Part shown: positions 9,044 to 21,582 of the stretch, piece after piece
Position numbering within the stretch: position 1 is the stretch's first letter
How the letters are laid out: each line of letters begins with the position of its first letter
Origin: Pseudomonas sp. ICMP 561
GTDB lineage: Bacteria > Pseudomonadota > Gammaproteobacteria > Pseudomonadales > Pseudomonadaceae
Assembly: GCF_002699985.1 (NCBI RefSeq)
Contig: NZ_LKBT01000006.1
Coordinates: forward strand, 62,001 to 126,000
Direction of reading: 5' to 3'
DNA length: 64,000 nt
The notes under the pieces: model-generated
The model's input: only the letters and a program-made list of their open reading frames with translations
The model's database searches: none
What the model was told of the DNA's origin: nothing
Translations under genes and position numbers: made by a program

Positions 9044-9450
9044 CACTTTCACTCCACTCCCCGATCGTATTGTCGGGCCCGCGTATTCTGGCTCATTGCC
9101 GCCCTTCAAGCACCCGCCAGATACCGGCTGAAAAGCCGGATCAGCAGCGCATTTCACAGGGTCTCCTACGAAAGTCGCACCACCGCAAATTGACACATCA
9201 ATAGCAACGCTTCTACGCTAGCGACCAGACATTGTAAATTGGTATTACCAATTATCCAATGCCAGCGTCAGCAGCTACTCTCTACTGCGCTGCAAGAACC
9301 TTTCGGGATGACGAAAGGCTTGAACTGGTGAGCTGTGCGATTCGTTCGTCAGCATCGGCAAGACGTCCGCCACCCTGGGCGTAAGACCGAAGCCTCGCAC
9401 GTAAGACACGGAATACCGGGCCTATCCAAAAACAATTAGGGGCCTCCCAT
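9044..9450. promoter_or_regulatory. lldR-lldP divergent control region
   Basis: 407 bp between divergent genes. It contains the palindromic operator at 9237-9253 and GGGGCCTCC immediately before lldP. No other gene is apparent. Confidence 0.55.
9237..9253. promoter_or_regulatory. LldR/PdhR-type operator palindrome
   Basis: AATTGGTATTACCAATT is a perfect 17-bp palindrome around one central base. It contains the TTGGT-N3-ACCAA core used by the LldR/PdhR/GlcC branch of GntR regulators. It lies 193 bp upstream of lldR and 197 bp upstream of lldP. Confidence 0.82.
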
Positions 9451-11142
9451 ATGCAAACCTGGCAACAGCTCTACACACCCTTGGGCAGTCTTGGCCTTTC
9501 GGCCGCCGCTGCACTCATACCCATCGTGTTTTTCTTTCTGGCATTGGCCGTCTTCAGGCTCAAAGGGCACATCGCTGGCAGTATTACGCTGGCGTTATCG
9601 GTGCTGGTCGCAATCTTTGCGTTCCAGATGCCGGCCGGCATGGCGCTCGCGGCCGCTGGATATGGGTTTGCGTACGGGCTGTGGCCCATCGCATGGATCA
9701 TCGTAGCTGCGGTATTCCTCTACAAACTGACCGTCAAAAGCGGACAGTTCGAGATCATCCGCAGCTCGGTCATGTCCATTACCGATGACCAGCGCCTGCA
9801 AGTGCTGTTGATCGCGTTTTGTTTTGGGGCTTTTCTGGAAGGTGCGGCAGGCTTCGGCGCACCGGTAGCAATCACCGCCGCCTTGCTGGTCGGCCTCGGT
9901 CTGAACCCGCTTTACGCGGCAGGCTTGTGTCTGATCGCCAACACCGCGCCGGTCGCGTTCGGAGCCTTGGGGATTCCGGTAATCGTGGCGGGTCAGGTTT
10001 CAGGCCTCGACCCGTTCAAGATTGGCGCCATGGCGGGTCGGCAATTACCGTTCCTGTCGGTGTTCGTGCCGTTCTGGCTGATGTTCATGATGGACGGCGT
10101 CAAAGGCGTCAAAGAAACCTGGCCCGCCGCACTGGTCGCAGGCCTGAGCTTCGGGATTACCCAATACCTGACCTCCAACTACATTGGCCCGGAACTGCCG
10201 GACATCACCTCGGCACTGGTGAGCATGGTCGCACTGACCTTTTTCCTCAAAGTCTGGCAGCCCAAAAAAGCGGGTGAGACCGTCGTCAGCAGCTCCGGCG
10301 GCGCAGCAGTCATGGGCAACCCTGGCAGTTTCAATCAGCCGCGCTCCTCGGTTAAATCGCCCTACACCATGGGCCAAATCTTCAAGGCCTGGTCGCCGTT
10401 TCTGATCCTCACCGTGATGGTCACCATCTGGACGCTGAAGCCCTTCAAGGCGATGTTTCTGGCCGGTGGCGCCATGCAGGCGTGGACGATGAACATCCCT
10501 ATTCCGTACCTCGACCAACTGGTGATGAAAACCGCACCCATCGTTGCGACCGCGACAGCCATGCCTGCCGTGTACAAGTTCGACCTCATCGCAGCGTCGG
10601 GTACGGCGATTCTGTTCTCCGCCATCCTCGCAATGATCGTGTTGCGGATCACGCCGAGCACCGGTCTGACTACGTTCAAAGAAACCCTGAAAGAACTGCG
10701 CTGGGCCATCGTGTCCATCGGCATGGTGCTGGCCTTTGCCTTCGTCATGAACTACTCGGGCATGTCCTCGACCCTGGCGCTGGTACTGGCGGGCACCGGC
10801 GCAGCCTTCCCGTTCTTCTCGCCGTTCCTGGGTTGGCTGGGCGTGTTTCTGACCGGTTCGGACACCTCGTCCAACGCACTGTTCGGCTCACTGCAAGCCA
10901 CCACCGCGCATCAAGTGGGTGTCAGTGATGTGCTGATGGTCGCGGCCAACTCCACGGGCGGCGTGACGGGCAAGATGATTTCCCCGCAATCCATCGCCGT
11001 TGCCTGCGCAGCGACCGGCCTGGTGGGCAAGGAGTCCGACTTGTTCCGTTTCACCCTCAAGCACAGCATTTTCTTCGCCACCATCATCGGCTGCATGACC
11101 TACGCCCAGGCGTACTGGTTCACCGGCATGCTGGTGCACTGA
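9451..11142 (+). CDS. lldP: L-lactate permease LldP
   Basis: Inner-membrane lactate/H+ symporter, 563 residues with about 12-14 hydrophobic segments. The family signature [23 protein letters not shown] (about residues 128-150) and the C-terminal [17 protein letters not shown] and [20 protein letters not shown] motifs are present. First gene of lldP-lldD-dld2, reading away from lldR. Confidence 0.97.
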   Translation: MQTWQQLYTPLGSLGLSAAAALIPIVFFFLALAVFRLKGHIAGSITLALSVLVAIFAFQMPAGMALAAAGYGFAYGLWPIAWIIVAAVFLYKLTVKSGQFEIIRSSVMSITDDQRLQVLLIAFCFGAFLEGAAGFGAPVAITAALLVGLGLNPLYAAGLCLIANTAPVAFGALGIPVIVAGQVSGLDPFKIGAMAGRQLPFLSVFVPFWLMFMMDGVKGVKETWPAALVAGLSFGITQYLTSNYIGPELPDITSALVSMVALTFFLKVWQPKKAGETVVSSSGGAAVMGNPGSFNQPRSSVKSPYTMGQIFKAWSPFLILTVMVTIWTLKPFKAMFLAGGAMQAWTMNIPIPYLDQLVMKTAPIVATATAMPAVYKFDLIAASGTAILFSAILAMIVLRITPSTGLTTFKETLKELRWAIVSIGMVLAFAFVMNYSGMSSTLALVLAGTGAAFPFFSPFLGWLGVFLTGSDTSSNALFGSLQATTAHQVGVSDVLMVAANSTGGVTGKMISPQSIAVACAATGLVGKESDLFRFTLKHSIFFATIIGCMTYAQAYWFTGMLVH

Positions 11143-11205
11143 TGAAACAAGCGCCGGGCGCACTCAGCGCGCCCGGCTGCCCACTTACTCAAGTTGTGAG
11201 AGCCC

Positions 11206-12351
11206 ATGATTATTTCCGCCTCCACTGACTATCGCGCAGCAGCGCAACGCAAGCTGCCGCCGTTCCTGTTTCACTACGCTGACGGCGGCGCTTACGCTGA
11301 GCACACGTTGCGCCACAATGTCTCGGACCTTGCCAGCATTGCCCTGCGCCAGCGCGTGCTGAAAAACATGTCCGAACTGAATCTGGAAACCTCGCTGTTC
11401 GGCGAAACCATGAGCATGCCCATGGCCTTGGCGCCCATCGGGTTGTGCGGCATGTACGCCCGGCGAGGCGAAGTACAGGCAGCACGCGCAGCCGCCAGCA
11501 AAGGTATCCCGTTCACCTTGTCCACCGTGTCGGTCTGCCCCATTGAAGAAGTCGCTCCGGCCATCGACCGCCCCATCTGGTTTCAGCTCTACGTGCTCAA
11601 GGACCGCGGCTTCATGCGCAACGCCCTGGAGCGCGCCAAAGCCGCCGGGGTCAAAACGCTGGTGTTCACCGTGGACATGCCGGTACCAGGCGCACGCTAC
11701 CGTGACGCCCATCACGGCATGAGCGGCGCAAACGGCCCGATGCGCCGCGTGCTGCAAGCCATGACCCATCCTCAATGGGCGTGGGACGTCGGCGTCAACG
11801 GCCGCCCCCACGACCTGGGCAACATCTCGACCTATCGTGGTAACCCGACGGGCCTTGCCGACTATATTGGCTGGCTGGGCAACAACTTCGATCCGTCCAT
11901 TTCCTGGAAGGACCTGGAGTGGATCCGCGACACCTGGGACGGCCCCATGCTGATCAAGGGCATTCTCGACCCGGAAGACGCCCGCGACGCGGTGAAATTC
12001 GGCGCTGACGGCATCATTGTTTCCAATCACGGCGGCCGCCAGCTCGACGGCGTACTGTCCAGCGCTCGCGCCCTGCCCGCCATCGCCGACGCCGTAAAAG
12101 GCGATCTCAAGATCCTCGCTGATTCCGGCATCCGCAGCGGGCTGGACGTGGTGCGAATGATCGCTCTGGGCGCCGACGCCGTGCTCATCGGCCGCGCGTT
12201 CATTTACGCCCTGGCCACCCACGGCGAGGCTGGCGTGAAGAACCTGCTCGACCTGTTCGAAAAAGAGATGCGCGTAGCCATGGTGCTGACCGGGGCCAAA
12301 TCCATCAGCGAGATTTCCCGGGATTCCCTTGTCCGTGAATTGGGCGTCTGA
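11206..12351 (+). CDS. lldD: L-lactate dehydrogenase (quinone), FMN-dependent
   Basis: Membrane-associated FMN enzyme oxidising L-lactate to pyruvate and feeding electrons to the respiratory chain, 381 residues. Family hallmarks: the N-terminal [30 protein letters not shown], the substrate loop [12 protein letters not shown], and the catalytic-His/Arg motif [14 protein letters not shown] (about residues 273-286). [16 protein letters not shown] binds the FMN phosphate. It lies 63 bp after lldP in the same operon. Confidence 0.97.
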   Translation: MIISASTDYRAAAQRKLPPFLFHYADGGAYAEHTLRHNVSDLASIALRQRVLKNMSELNLETSLFGETMSMPMALAPIGLCGMYARRGEVQAARAAASKGIPFTLSTVSVCPIEEVAPAIDRPIWFQLYVLKDRGFMRNALERAKAAGVKTLVFTVDMPVPGARYRDAHHGMSGANGPMRRVLQAMTHPQWAWDVGVNGRPHDLGNISTYRGNPTGLADYIGWLGNNFDPSISWKDLEWIRDTWDGPMLIKGILDPEDARDAVKFGADGIIVSNHGGRQLDGVLSSARALPAIADAVKGDLKILADSGIRSGLDVVRMIALGADAVLIGRAFIYALATHGEAGVKNLLDLFEKEMRVAMVLTGAKSISEISRDSLVRELGV

Positions 12352-12441
12352 GTTCACGCATCAAAACGTACGCGGCACGCCAGATGCCGCGACGTCGCTA
12401 ATCCTGAAAACCTGAGCCCCTGACTGCCTGAGGAAGACCGC

Positions 12442-15252
<2,811 letters not shown>

Positions 15253-15466
15253 TCACTACACAGCAGCGGCAATCGCCCCACTTTGGTGCCTACATCGCGA
15301 AATATGGCTTTTTCACATGAGGCTGAAAAATAAATAGAACCCCTGCGTTTGCGCACAGTCAGTCTTAGTAAGCCCGCCAATCTGAGCAGGGCTTACTCAA
15401 AGACCTCGGCGACGGGCCTCATCGACCGGCCATACCGAGTCCACAGGCGATAAAAGGAGATACACA

Positions 15467-15751
15467 ATGAAGCGCACAGCACTCACTGGATTGTTCCTCA
15501 CCGCTGCCCTGTTGGGTTCCCCGGCGTTCGCCGCCGATGACCTTTGTGGTGCCAACCTGCAGGCTCTGAAGGATGCCCATACTTCAGCCAATGCCAATAT
15601 GTCGGCCGACACCAAAGCTGAAATCGAGAAAACCCAAGCGGACGCGCTAAAGGCTCAAAAAGCTGGCGACGAAAAAAAGTGTGTTGAACTGACCACCAAT
15701 ACCATCACCAAGCTGAAAAACACTGGCTCGGCCAGCGAAGGCGCCAAGTAA
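15467..15751 (+). CDS. Small secreted protein of unknown function
   Basis: 94 residues with a clear Sec signal peptide (MKRTALTGLFLTAALLGSPAFAA, cleavage after AFA). The mature part is short, alanine/lysine-rich and probably helical, with two cysteines (DLCGANLQ and KKCVELT) that could form one disulfide in the periplasm. The start has AAGGAG 8 nt upstream. A terminator hairpin follows. No function is assigned. Confidence 0.8.
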   Translation: MKRTALTGLFLTAALLGSPAFAADDLCGANLQALKDAHTSANANMSADTKAEIEKTQADALKAQKAGDEKKCVELTTNTITKLKNTGSASEGAK

Positions 15752-15758
15752 TCCGCAT

Positions 15759-15784
15759 TTCGGCCAGCCCCGTGGCTGGCCGAA
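15759..15784 (+). terminator. Terminator hairpin after the small secreted protein gene
   Basis: 11-bp stem (TTCGGCCAGCC / GGCTGGCCGAA) with a 4-nt loop just past the stop codon; no long T-run follows. Confidence 0.6.
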
Positions 15785-15860
15785 AACGGATGCGTCAGAA
15801 GGTCGACGCGAGGAGCTCATTGGAGTACACTCCGCGGCCTGACTGCGAAAGCAGTCACCT

Positions 15861-16249
15861 GGGGCCGATTAGGATTCGACGCCGGTGATGAAACTTTAGG
15901 TGCATGCCGACTTGGTAACAGAAGTCGTAAATCCACTGTTGCAACTTTCTATAGTTGCCAATGACGATAACTACGGTGCTCAACTAGCTGCGTAAGCAGC
16001 CTAGCCCGCACTTCTGGTAGCTTCGGCTCCAGCAATCATTAGGGGATGTCTGTAAACCCGAAGTGATTGTCATATAGAACAGAATCGCCGTGCAGTACGC
16101 TGTGGACGAATCGGCTAAAACTTACACAGCTCGCCCAAAGCACCCTGCCCGTCGGGTCGCTGAGGGTTAACTTAATAGACACGGCTAAGCATGTAGGACC
16201 GACAGCGGAGTACTGGCGGACGGGGGTTCAAATCCCCCCGGCTCCACCA
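15861..16249 (+). ncRNA. ssrA: Transfer-messenger RNA (tmRNA, SsrA)
   Basis: Rescues stalled ribosomes together with SmpB. The 5' end GGGGCCGATTAGGATTCGAC and the 3' end with the T-arm GGTTCAAATC and encoded CCA (16247-16249) pair as a tRNA-Ala-like acceptor. The tag reading frame is at 15957-15995 (resume codon GCC, ending GCT GCG TAA) and encodes the tag ANDDNYGAQLAA. The 3' end is a classic integration target; an integrase gene follows 185 bp downstream. Confidence 0.98.
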
Positions 16250-16260
16250 CTTCAACATCT

Positions 16261-16287
16261 AAAGACGTCCACGGACGTCTTTTTTTG
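16261..16287 (+). terminator. Rho-independent terminator after tmRNA
   Basis: AAAGACGTCC-AC-GGACGTCTTT stem-loop followed by a run of Ts, 11 bp past the tmRNA CCA. Confidence 0.92.
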
Positions 16288-16360
16288 TGCCTGAAATCCA
16301 GTAAATACAGGGGCTTCAGCGCTTATGGGAGCTTTGGAGAATTTCGGAGTTCCAGCCGCT

Positions 16361-16384
16361 TTGGTATCCCAGGTGGTATCCCGG
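16361..16384 (+). promoter_or_regulatory. Tandem GGTATCCC sites in front of the integrase
   Basis: Two GGTATCCC octamers 12 bp apart lie between ssrA and the integrase start. A third, inverted GGATACC follows at about 16405. Their position suggests recombinase or excisionase arm sites, which is inference. A 17/20-identical degenerate copy is at 33903-33922. Confidence 0.45.
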
Positions 16385-16434
16385 ACCGCCAAATGCTATT
16401 TTCAGGATACCAAAACGGTGCTGGAGGTAGCCCC

Positions 16435-17691
16435 ATGCCTACTAACGCAACCCGCCTCTCCGATCGCCAGCTCAAGGCGGTCAAGGCAACTGGTAAAGAC
16501 TTCGTCCTCAGCGACGGCGATGGCTTGCAGCTTCGAGTACGCGCCAGCGGCTCGATGATGTGGAATTTCAATTACCGCGAGCCGCTGACCAGAAGCCGTA
16601 TCAACATGGCGCTTGGTCCATACCCTGACCTCTCGCTAGCCAACGCCCGGAAGAAAGCCGCAGAGGCACGTGAGCTGCTCGCTTTGGGCACTGATCCCAA
16701 AACCCAGCGTGATGAGGTAAGGCAAGCCAAACTTGCTGAGACTGAACACACTTTCGAGAAGGTGGCCACGGCCTGGTTCGAGCTGAAGAAAGACTCCGTA
16801 ACCAAAGCCTACGCCGAAGACATTTGGAGATCGCTGACGCTTCATGTTTTCCCAAGTATGAAAACAACGCCGCTCTCTCAAATCACTGCTCCGATGGTTA
16901 TCAAGATCCTTCGTACGATCGAGGCCAAGGGGAGCCTCGAAACCGTGAAACGATTGAGCCAACGACTCAACGAAATTATGACCTACGGGGTCAACTCCGG
17001 GCTGATATTCGCGAACCCCCTCAATGGAATTCGGGCGGTGTTCAAGAAACCCAAGAAAGAGAACATGGCTGCGCTACCACCTGAGGAGCTTCCCGAGCTC
17101 ATGATGGAAATCGCGAACGCCAGCATCAAGCGCACGACCCGCTGCCTGATCGAATGGCAACTGCACACGATGACCCGCCCTGCCGAAGCAGCTACCACAC
17201 GATGGGCAGATATCGACTTCGACAAGCGCATTTGGACCATTCCGCCAGAGCGCATGAAAAAGCGTCGCCCGCACACAATCCCCCTTACCGATCAGGCACT
17301 GTCGTTACTGGAGACGCTCAAGCAACTCAGTGGTAACAGAGAGTACGTGTTCCCCTCAGATAGAAATCCCCGCACCCATGCCAATAGCCAGACCGCCAAC
17401 ATGGCGTTGAAGCGCATGGGCTTTCAGGACCGTCTAGTCAGCCACGGCTTGCGCTCGATGGCGAGCACCATCCTGAATGAGCATGGCTGGGATCCGGAAC
17501 TGATCGAGGTCGCGCTGGCGCATGTCGACAAGGACGAAGTTCGTAGCGCCTACAACAGGACGGACTACATCGAACGCCGGCGTCCGATGATGGCTTGGTG
17601 GAGTGAACATATCCAGAAGGCGGCCACCGGCAGCCTGTCGGCATCGGCCATCAATCAAACCAGAGATCGCAACGTCGTACCGATTCGCTGA
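16435..17691 (+). CDS. P4-type tyrosine site-specific integrase
   Basis: 418-residue integrase immediately next to ssrA, expected to integrate and excise the island at the tmRNA 3' end. The N-terminal DUF4102 arm-binding domain (MPTNATRLSDRQLKAVKATGKDFVLSDGDGLQLRV) is followed by a core-binding SAM-like domain. The catalytic domain has Arg in MTRPAEAATTRW, HGLRSMAST (HxxR) and the nucleophile Tyr near AYNRTDY. The start at 16435 has GGAGG 8 nt upstream. An in-frame extension to 16285 runs through the GGTATCCC sites and is rejected. Confidence 0.93.
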   Translation: MPTNATRLSDRQLKAVKATGKDFVLSDGDGLQLRVRASGSMMWNFNYREPLTRSRINMALGPYPDLSLANARKKAAEARELLALGTDPKTQRDEVRQAKLAETEHTFEKVATAWFELKKDSVTKAYAEDIWRSLTLHVFPSMKTTPLSQITAPMVIKILRTIEAKGSLETVKRLSQRLNEIMTYGVNSGLIFANPLNGIRAVFKKPKKENMAALPPEELPELMMEIANASIKRTTRCLIEWQLHTMTRPAEAATTRWADIDFDKRIWTIPPERMKKRRPHTIPLTDQALSLLETLKQLSGNREYVFPSDRNPRTHANSQTANMALKRMGFQDRLVSHGLRSMASTILNEHGWDPELIEVALAHVDKDEVRSAYNRTDYIERRRPMMAWWSEHIQKAATGSLSASAINQTRDRNVVPIR

Positions 17692-17796
17692 ACATCCAAA
17701 AGGTACGCGCCACCGGCTACGATCCGTGTCGTGTAGTAGGACGAAAGGAGTGACGACAGTGGCCAGATCTCTGGTATGCCTGCGCCTCTTCAGCCA

Positions 17797-17841
17797 AGCC
17801 CCTGAGTATGGGAAGGCTCCGCATTCCCATACTCAGGGGCT
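17797..17841. terminator. Strong bidirectional terminator between the integrase and a minus-strand module
   Basis: A 17-bp perfect stem (arms 17797-17813 and 17825-17841; CCCCTGAGTATGGGA core) with an 11-nt loop, between convergent genes. The stem is much longer than usual, so it may also be a recombination or regulatory structure. Confidence 0.65.
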
Positions 17842-17857
17842 CACGCTTAAAGGTCTA

Positions 17858-18127
17858 TCAGGCAACCACGACTTTTGCCTTTCTACGGCGGATCAACCCT
17901 GCTGTTAACTCGTAGTAGTAGATGGTAGCTGGAGCTGAGCATCGCAAATAGTGCTCCAGAAACCATCTCACGTGCTTTTCTCTCCAGGACCAGGGAGTCG
18001 CGCAACCCCAGCGTTCACGAATCACCTCGTGCATCCTTTCTGCTTGCCTGATGTGCCGCTGCTGCGTGGCATGTGCACCTTTGAGCACGGGGCGCAGGAA
18101 CAACGCTATGTCGAACTCGGCCGTCAT
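17858..18127 (-). CDS. Small basic protein, last gene of the recombinase module
   Basis: 89 residues, Arg-rich (MHEVIRERWGCATPWSWREKHVRWFLEHYLRC...IRRRKAKVVVA). Its start overlaps the stop of the upstream tyrosine recombinase by 4 nt (ATGA), so the two are co-translated. The central helix resembles an integrase core-binding (SAM-like) segment in size and in its KHVRWFLEHYL pattern. It may be an accessory DNA-binding partner of the recombinase; this is inference. Confidence 0.7.
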   Translation of the reverse strand: MTAEFDIALFLRPVLKGAHATQQRHIRQAERMHEVIRERWGCATPWSWREKHVRWFLEHYLRCSAPATIYYYELTAGLIRRRKAKVVVA

Positions 18128-19104
18128 CGCTGACCTCCGATGTAGGCACTCACCACATCGATGCGGTTATGTCCCAACTCGTGGCTGATCTGCTTACGGG
18201 CTCGCTGATCGAGTGCTCGATCCTCTTGATGAACACGACCACCATTAACGGGTGCAGGAAAGCCGACTAGTTGCTCATAGCGCTCACAGGCGTAAGCCGC
18301 CCGCAGCTCATGAAAACCTTTCAATCCATGCTCATGCAGGATGTCCCGTGCCGGTCGCACAACTGCCTGCATAAAGTCTTTGTAGCTTTCGTCGGGCGCC
18401 AACAAATTCCGGCTGCCATTGGGTGAGTTCGCGCTGGCCCAATCCAGGGCATCGCGAACTTGATCCGTTACCGTAATCCAGCGCGGTGCCGAGGCCCCTG
18501 ATCGACCACCTTTGGTGCCATCCTGGATGTTGATCTTGCCCAGTTGCCGAACCTCACGTTGCAGTCGGGGCAGATCGGCCAGGATCGCTTCGCGCAGCCG
18601 CATACCAGTCTCACGGGCGAGGAGCACAATGGCACTCACCCTCGATTGCTGACGATCTGACAGCGCCCGTGCGATCAACTCGACCTGCGCACGGTCTTGG
18701 CCTTGCGAAGCCTCACTACGCACGCTTGAGCGCTGCACGCCCAGCGCCTTACTCGGACTCGGGATTTTGACGTACTGATCACCGCGCAGCGCGGCCATCG
18801 TTCGGTTCACGCTGGACAGTCGGTTCTGCGCGGTGGCAATGCCGACGTTGCCCTGATCAACCTGCTCCCGCACGTGGACGGCGTACCGCATGAGGATCTC
18901 GCGGTCTATCTGGCGCGCGTCATTGACCCTCGGTCCTTCATCGGATCGACACCAATGCACGAACGCCTGCCAGCGATCACTATGGGCTTTGACGGTAGCA
19001 AAATGGCCGTCGCCAAACAGGTCTTTCAGTGCTTGCGGTCCAGCATAGCTAAGCTGGCGACCGAAGCCGAAATTGCGCCCGGCTCGCTTACCGACCCGAG
19101 CCAT
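18124..19104 (-). CDS. Second tyrosine recombinase / integrase-domain protein
   Basis: 326 residues from MARVGKRAGRNFGFG (AGGA about 9 nt upstream; a longer start at 19161 is possible). The N-terminal core-binding helices span about residues 20-110. The catalytic domain contains ARETGMRLREAI (first Arg), HELRAAYACERYEQL (HxxR), ELGHNRIDVVSAYIG (His and the Tyr nucleophile). All catalytic residues appear present, so it should be active. It overlaps genes on both sides, so it forms an operon with the DUF3987 gene. It is distinct from the ssrA-adjacent integrase. Confidence 0.85.
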   Translation of the reverse strand: MARVGKRAGRNFGFGRQLSYAGPQALKDLFGDGHFATVKAHSDRWQAFVHWCRSDEGPRVNDARQIDREILMRYAVHVREQVDQGNVGIATAQNRLSSVNRTMAALRGDQYVKIPSPSKALGVQRSSVRSEASQGQDRAQVELIARALSDRQQSRVSAIVLLARETGMRLREAILADLPRLQREVRQLGKINIQDGTKGGRSGASAPRWITVTDQVRDALDWASANSPNGSRNLLAPDESYKDFMQAVVRPARDILHEHGLKGFHELRAAYACERYEQLVGFPAPVNGGRVHQEDRALDQRARKQISHELGHNRIDVVSAYIGGQR

Positions 19105-19441
19105 TTTTCTGTTCCTGATCGACTGCCGCGAGATCATGCAAAAGGGCTCGCCAGTGCGCACTTACAATCGCGAACTGAGCCCAATCAGTCGGGCGAAAAC
19201 ACAGCGTGTTGTCGGTGACGTAAAGATGCGCACCCTCCTCTTTCAACCATTGAATAATGGCTGTCGTAGAGGCGATAGCTTTATGGGTGGTGGCGACACT
19301 GGCGACAGCGGCGACAACCCTCGTCCTGCTTGGTTTTGAGCGTGGCGACAAAGTGGCGACAGTAGCGGCGACAAATCGCGCTTTGGGCTCCTTTTGACGC
19401 TGTGCCAGATGGTTGCGCAGCGCTTCATCAAGATTAAACAT
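19088..19441 (-). CDS. Hypothetical protein encoded across GTCGCC repeats
   Basis: 117 residues from MFNLDEALRNHLAQ. The start overlaps the DUF3987 stop, and the stop overlaps the recombinase start, so it belongs to the same operon. Residues about 24-50 (VAATVATLSPRS...VVAAVASVATT) are translated from a cluster of repeated GTCGCCA/C hexamers. The C-terminal half (IIQWLKEEGAHLYVTDNTLCFRPTDWAQFAIVSAHWRALL) looks like a small folded domain. Function unknown. Confidence 0.7.
   Translation of the reverse strand: MFNLDEALRNHLAQRQKEPKARFVAATVATLSPRSKPSRTRVVAAVASVATTHKAIASTTAIIQWLKEEGAHLYVTDNTLCFRPTDWAQFAIVSAHWRALLHDLAAVDQEQKNGSGR
19292..19374 (-). repeat. GTCGCC repeat cluster 1
   Basis: Six copies of GTCGCC (GGCGAC on the plus strand) in 83 bp, mostly 9 or 12 bp apart and split into two groups of three. 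An inverted, about 70%-identical cluster is at 21583-21663. Confidence 0.6.
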
Positions 19442-20834
19442 GGCGCACCTCGAAGGTGTGGCCATCGGTGATCAACCACTGATGATCAATCAACTCGACC
19501 AGCAGCTTGGCGGCATGACGACTGCTCTTGCGGGCAAAGCGGGGACCGTTGCGATTCAATTCACGAATACTGAAACGCTTCCAATCTTTGACCTGTAGCC
19601 ATCGCAGCAGCCGGTCTGCCTCCTCTTTTACTCGACACACTGGCTCCTGCTCAGTCAGGCGCTGGATCTCGGTGAGGTAGTAGCCGACTAAAGCGGAGGC
19701 CCGTTGGATATGGTCGACCTCCACGACGCTGCTCTCCTCCACAGCTGCAAGAATGCCGGCGACGCGCAGCAGGTTATCGGCGGCCTTTGATCCGCTGGGC
19801 CGTACGCTGGCCAGCTCGCCAAACTCCCCCAGCTGAGCTTCGATAGCATCATGCAAATCAATCCAGCGACGACGCGCCAGCGGACTGAGGCTCAGCTTTG
19901 ACAGCTGCAAGGCTCCGTCAGCGGAAAGTGACCAAGGCTGATAAAACAGAGCCGAAAGGCGGTGATGATAGCGCTTGAGGGCGGCGTCTTTGGACAAGTC
20001 GACAGCCTGGTAGCTACGTTGCCCGGCTAGACTGGTGGGCCAGGTCATCAAGCAGCGCCCTAGAATGCCTTGCCCCTGCAGCAACGGGTCACTGAGTAAC
20101 TGCATGGCCAAATACGGTTGCAGCATCAGGTGCAGGCTCAGGCGTCGGTCATAGGCTCGTAGGCTTTCGCCTGCCATAGAGCGAGCACGATCAATCGGGC
20201 TACCGTCCCAGAGTGACGACAAGGTCGTGACCGCTTTCAAACGGTTGTCCCGACTCATGGTGCTGCTGCCAAGGAATTGTCCGCCCTCGTCACAGAACAG
20301 CCCCATGCTCGGCAAGTCATGGCAGAGCCCCTTGATCAGGGCCTCGATCGTCGGGTCTGTGGTGATCAGCCGAGGGGCCGAAGGCTCCGCTTCGAGCGGT
20401 ACGCTGTTTGTGGGGGCGGGATCGGCAGGATTGATACGCTGCGCTTGTCGCTGTGCGGCACGGTACCGGGAGAGCTGTTCACGATAGTGTTGCCACTGTT
20501 CACGCTCCCATTGGCGCGCTGGCAGCAGTGCGGATCGGTCTGCCGCGGTCTTGCGATCACCGGACGCAGCCACCGTGATCAGGTACAACGACAGGGGATA
20601 ATTTCTCCCGTCGAGTTGTAAGCCCGCATGACCTTGAGTTGCCAGGGCCGAGGCGGCCAACACCGATTGCGCGGCCAGTGCTTGGGGCACGCCGATGACC
20701 TCGGCCATGCGCTCAACCGCAGGCCCAAGAATCCCACCCAGTGCCTGCACCGGATAAGGCTGGGGCACGGGGTTCGACTCAATCAACGGTCGGGGTGGTC
20801 GTGGTAGTTCAAGCTTCGGATCTAACTGCTGCAT
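19434..20834 (-). CDS. DUF3987 (YfjI-like) protein
   Basis: 466 residues. The N-terminal and central region matches the DUF3987 pattern: VPQALAAQSVLAASALATQGHAGLQ, then LYLITVAASGDRKTAADR, which aligns with the GERKS phosphate-binding loop of this family. Next come ITTDPTIEALIKGL and LFCDEGGQFLG (Walker B-like DE). DUF3987 proteins are common in integrative elements beside primase/helicase functions and are presumed to be replication or mobilisation ATPases. It is first in a four-gene overlapping operon. Confidence 0.85.
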   Translation of the reverse strand: MQQLDPKLELPRPPRPLIESNPVPQPYPVQALGGILGPAVERMAEVIGVPQALAAQSVLAASALATQGHAGLQLDGRNYPLSLYLITVAASGDRKTAADRSALLPARQWEREQWQHYREQLSRYRAAQRQAQRINPADPAPTNSVPLEAEPSAPRLITTDPTIEALIKGLCHDLPSMGLFCDEGGQFLGSSTMSRDNRLKAVTTLSSLWDGSPIDRARSMAGESLRAYDRRLSLHLMLQPYLAMQLLSDPLLQGQGILGRCLMTWPTSLAGQRSYQAVDLSKDAALKRYHHRLSALFYQPWSLSADGALQLSKLSLSPLARRRWIDLHDAIEAQLGEFGELASVRPSGSKAADNLLRVAGILAAVEESSVVEVDHIQRASALVGYYLTEIQRLTEQEPVCRVKEEADRLLRWLQVKDWKRFSIRELNRNGPRFARKSSRHAAKLLVELIDHQWLITDGHTFEVRHV

Positions 20835-21582
20835 GGGCCCTCTCCTCGATCATTGCTGGTTGTCCTCACGTAGTCCCGCCACGGCTGTTGAGTGTTATCA
20901 GGGATCAAGGCCCCTGCGGCCTGTGAGGTGTTCACTGACGCGGAACGAACGGCTCCTTACGACCGGGAGCAAGGGCATGAACCCAAGAATCTGGCCTCCT
21001 TAGACGCATTCAAAGATGCGGACGGGTGGAGGCTGTGCCGACTGACGAGTTCGGCACCTAGATATCCTGGGTGAGAGAAGGCAAAGACCTAGACATCTAG
21101 GGCATGCCTGACTGTCAGTCAGGTGCAGCCTGTCCATAGGCTGCGGCACCGGTGCCTGTGTCGTTGCGGATGGCGACGAATCGGTTTTGTCAGGCCGATT
21201 GTCACGGGGAGAGTTGCGGCAGTGCCTTGTTCGACGTGGCTTGCAGCAGTGGTATGAACGCCCGTCTCTTTCCAGGAGAAAGAGACGGGCGCGGTCTGGC
21301 GCAGCGAAGTCTGCCGAGAGGTGAGGTTGCTGCAACGCAGCGAGGTAGGTCCATCGTCTGCCGCAGTGAACAGATTGGTTGAGTAGGCATCCATCACTCT
21401 AGAGGAGTGACCGTGCGAGCCGCCGGACGCTAATCGCACTTGGGGAAGAACCACCACGCTAGTGGCGTAGCCTTAAAAGTTCTGGCTACCTGGGCAGGTG
21501 CTGTCAACGACAGCGATCCGTGCGCCAATTTTTATACCCGCTCGAAAAGACGGTCAAGCGTTACGGCCAAAGCGCGAAAAAA

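Noticed and set aside
16067..16294. Short open frame across the tmRNA 3' half
   Set aside because: It lies within ssrA and its terminator, and has no family resemblance.
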